Shown here: positions 6,429 to 6,577 of the stretch, piece after piece
How the letters are laid out: every line of letters begins with the position of its first letter
Numbering within the stretch: the first letter of the stretch is position 1
Source of the DNA: an uncultured Oscillospiraceae bacterium
GTDB lineage: Bacteria > Bacillota > Clostridia > Oscillospirales > Acutalibacteraceae
DNA: 6,577 nt
Direction of reading: 5' to 3'
NCBI GenBank assembly: GCA_900549675.1
Contig: URPG01000121.1
Location: 1-6,577, forward strand
Translations under genes and position numbers: made by a program
Notes under the pieces: generated by a model
The model's input: the letters and a program-made list of their open reading frames with translations, nothing else
The model's database searches: none
What the model was told of the DNA's origin: nothing

Positions 6429-6447
6429 AGACAGAAATTCTGTTTTT
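6429..6447 (+). terminator. Possible weak intrinsic terminator after the MATE gene
   Basis: ACAGA (6431-6435) and TCTGT (6439-6443) pair around an AAT loop, extendable by G-U and A-U pairs, and run directly into TTTTT (6443-6447). It lies 25 nt after the MATE stop, where an operon end is plausible. The stem is short and AT-rich, so termination may be inefficient. Confidence 0.4.
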
Positions 6448-6565
6448 AATTGTGGGAAGCAATCGGGATATAAGGAAATGTACAAAGAATTCTGAAAATG
6501 GAAAGAATCGCTGATTTGTAGGTTTGTCAAACATATTGGACAGAGAAAGCAGAAAGAGCTTCAAT

Positions 6566-6570
6566 AGGAG
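6566..6570 (+). promoter_or_regulatory. Ribosome binding site for a gene starting at or just past the window edge
   Basis: AGGAG is followed by AAAGCCA, which ends the window. If the last base (6577) is the A of an ATG, the spacing would be an ideal 6 nt. The preceding 174 nt after the MATE gene hold no convincing coding frame. They contain the weak hairpin and a small GTTTG-T-CAAAC palindrome at 6522-6532 of unknown meaning. Confidence 0.5.
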
Positions 6571-6577
6571 AAAGCCA

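Noticed and set aside
6446..6474. TATAAG (6469-6474) as a -10 box with TTAATT 17 nt upstream.
   Set aside because: The -35 match is only three of six bases and overlaps the terminator-like T-run; too weak to call.
1..6577. CRISPR arrays, tRNA or rRNA genes, insertion sequences.
   Set aside because: I saw no spaced repeats, no cloverleaf or rRNA-like segments, and no transposase; nearly the whole window is filled by the operon genes.

Overview
The window is a tightly packed, single-strand (+) operon fragment. Every recognisable gene belongs to one unit: the 3' part of a NikA-like solute-binding protein, then nikB-, nikC-, nikD- and nikE-like genes of a nickel/dipeptide-class ABC importer, then an M14-family zinc amidohydrolase (succinylglutamate desuccinylase/aspartoacylase type), then a MATE exporter. 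Strong Shine-Dalgarno sequences (AAAGGAGG, GAGGAG), moderate-to-low GC by eye and the protein sequences suggest a Firmicute, probably a gut-type Clostridia member. That placement is inference; no marker gene is present.

Layout: 1-655 is the 3' part of the binding-protein gene, whose frame is broken by an apparent +1 shift in an A5C3 run at 14-21. Positions 656-758 are an intergenic gap with a strong stem-loop (706-733) and the nikB ribosome site. Positions 759-4132 hold two permeases and two ATPases with 1-8 nt overlaps. Positions 4129-5058 hold the hydrolase (4 nt overlap) and 5045-6403 the MATE protein (14 nt overlap and no good ribosome site of its own). Positions 6404-6577 are noncoding, with a weak terminator-like hairpin and, at the right edge, a clean AGGAG that probably serves a gene starting at or just beyond the last base.

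How the genes may work together: the binding protein, two permeases and two ATPases form a complete five-part importer. The overlapping hydrolase is expected to act in the cytoplasm on what is imported, and the MATE protein could export a product or a carrier. The binding protein looks like NikA, but the position matching the nickel-binding histidine of E. coli NikA is tyrosine. Together with the hydrolase, this leaves open that the substrate is an N-acyl amino acid, a peptide or a metal chelate rather than nickel alone. The individual families are well known; what merits attention is the combination and several departures from family consensus.
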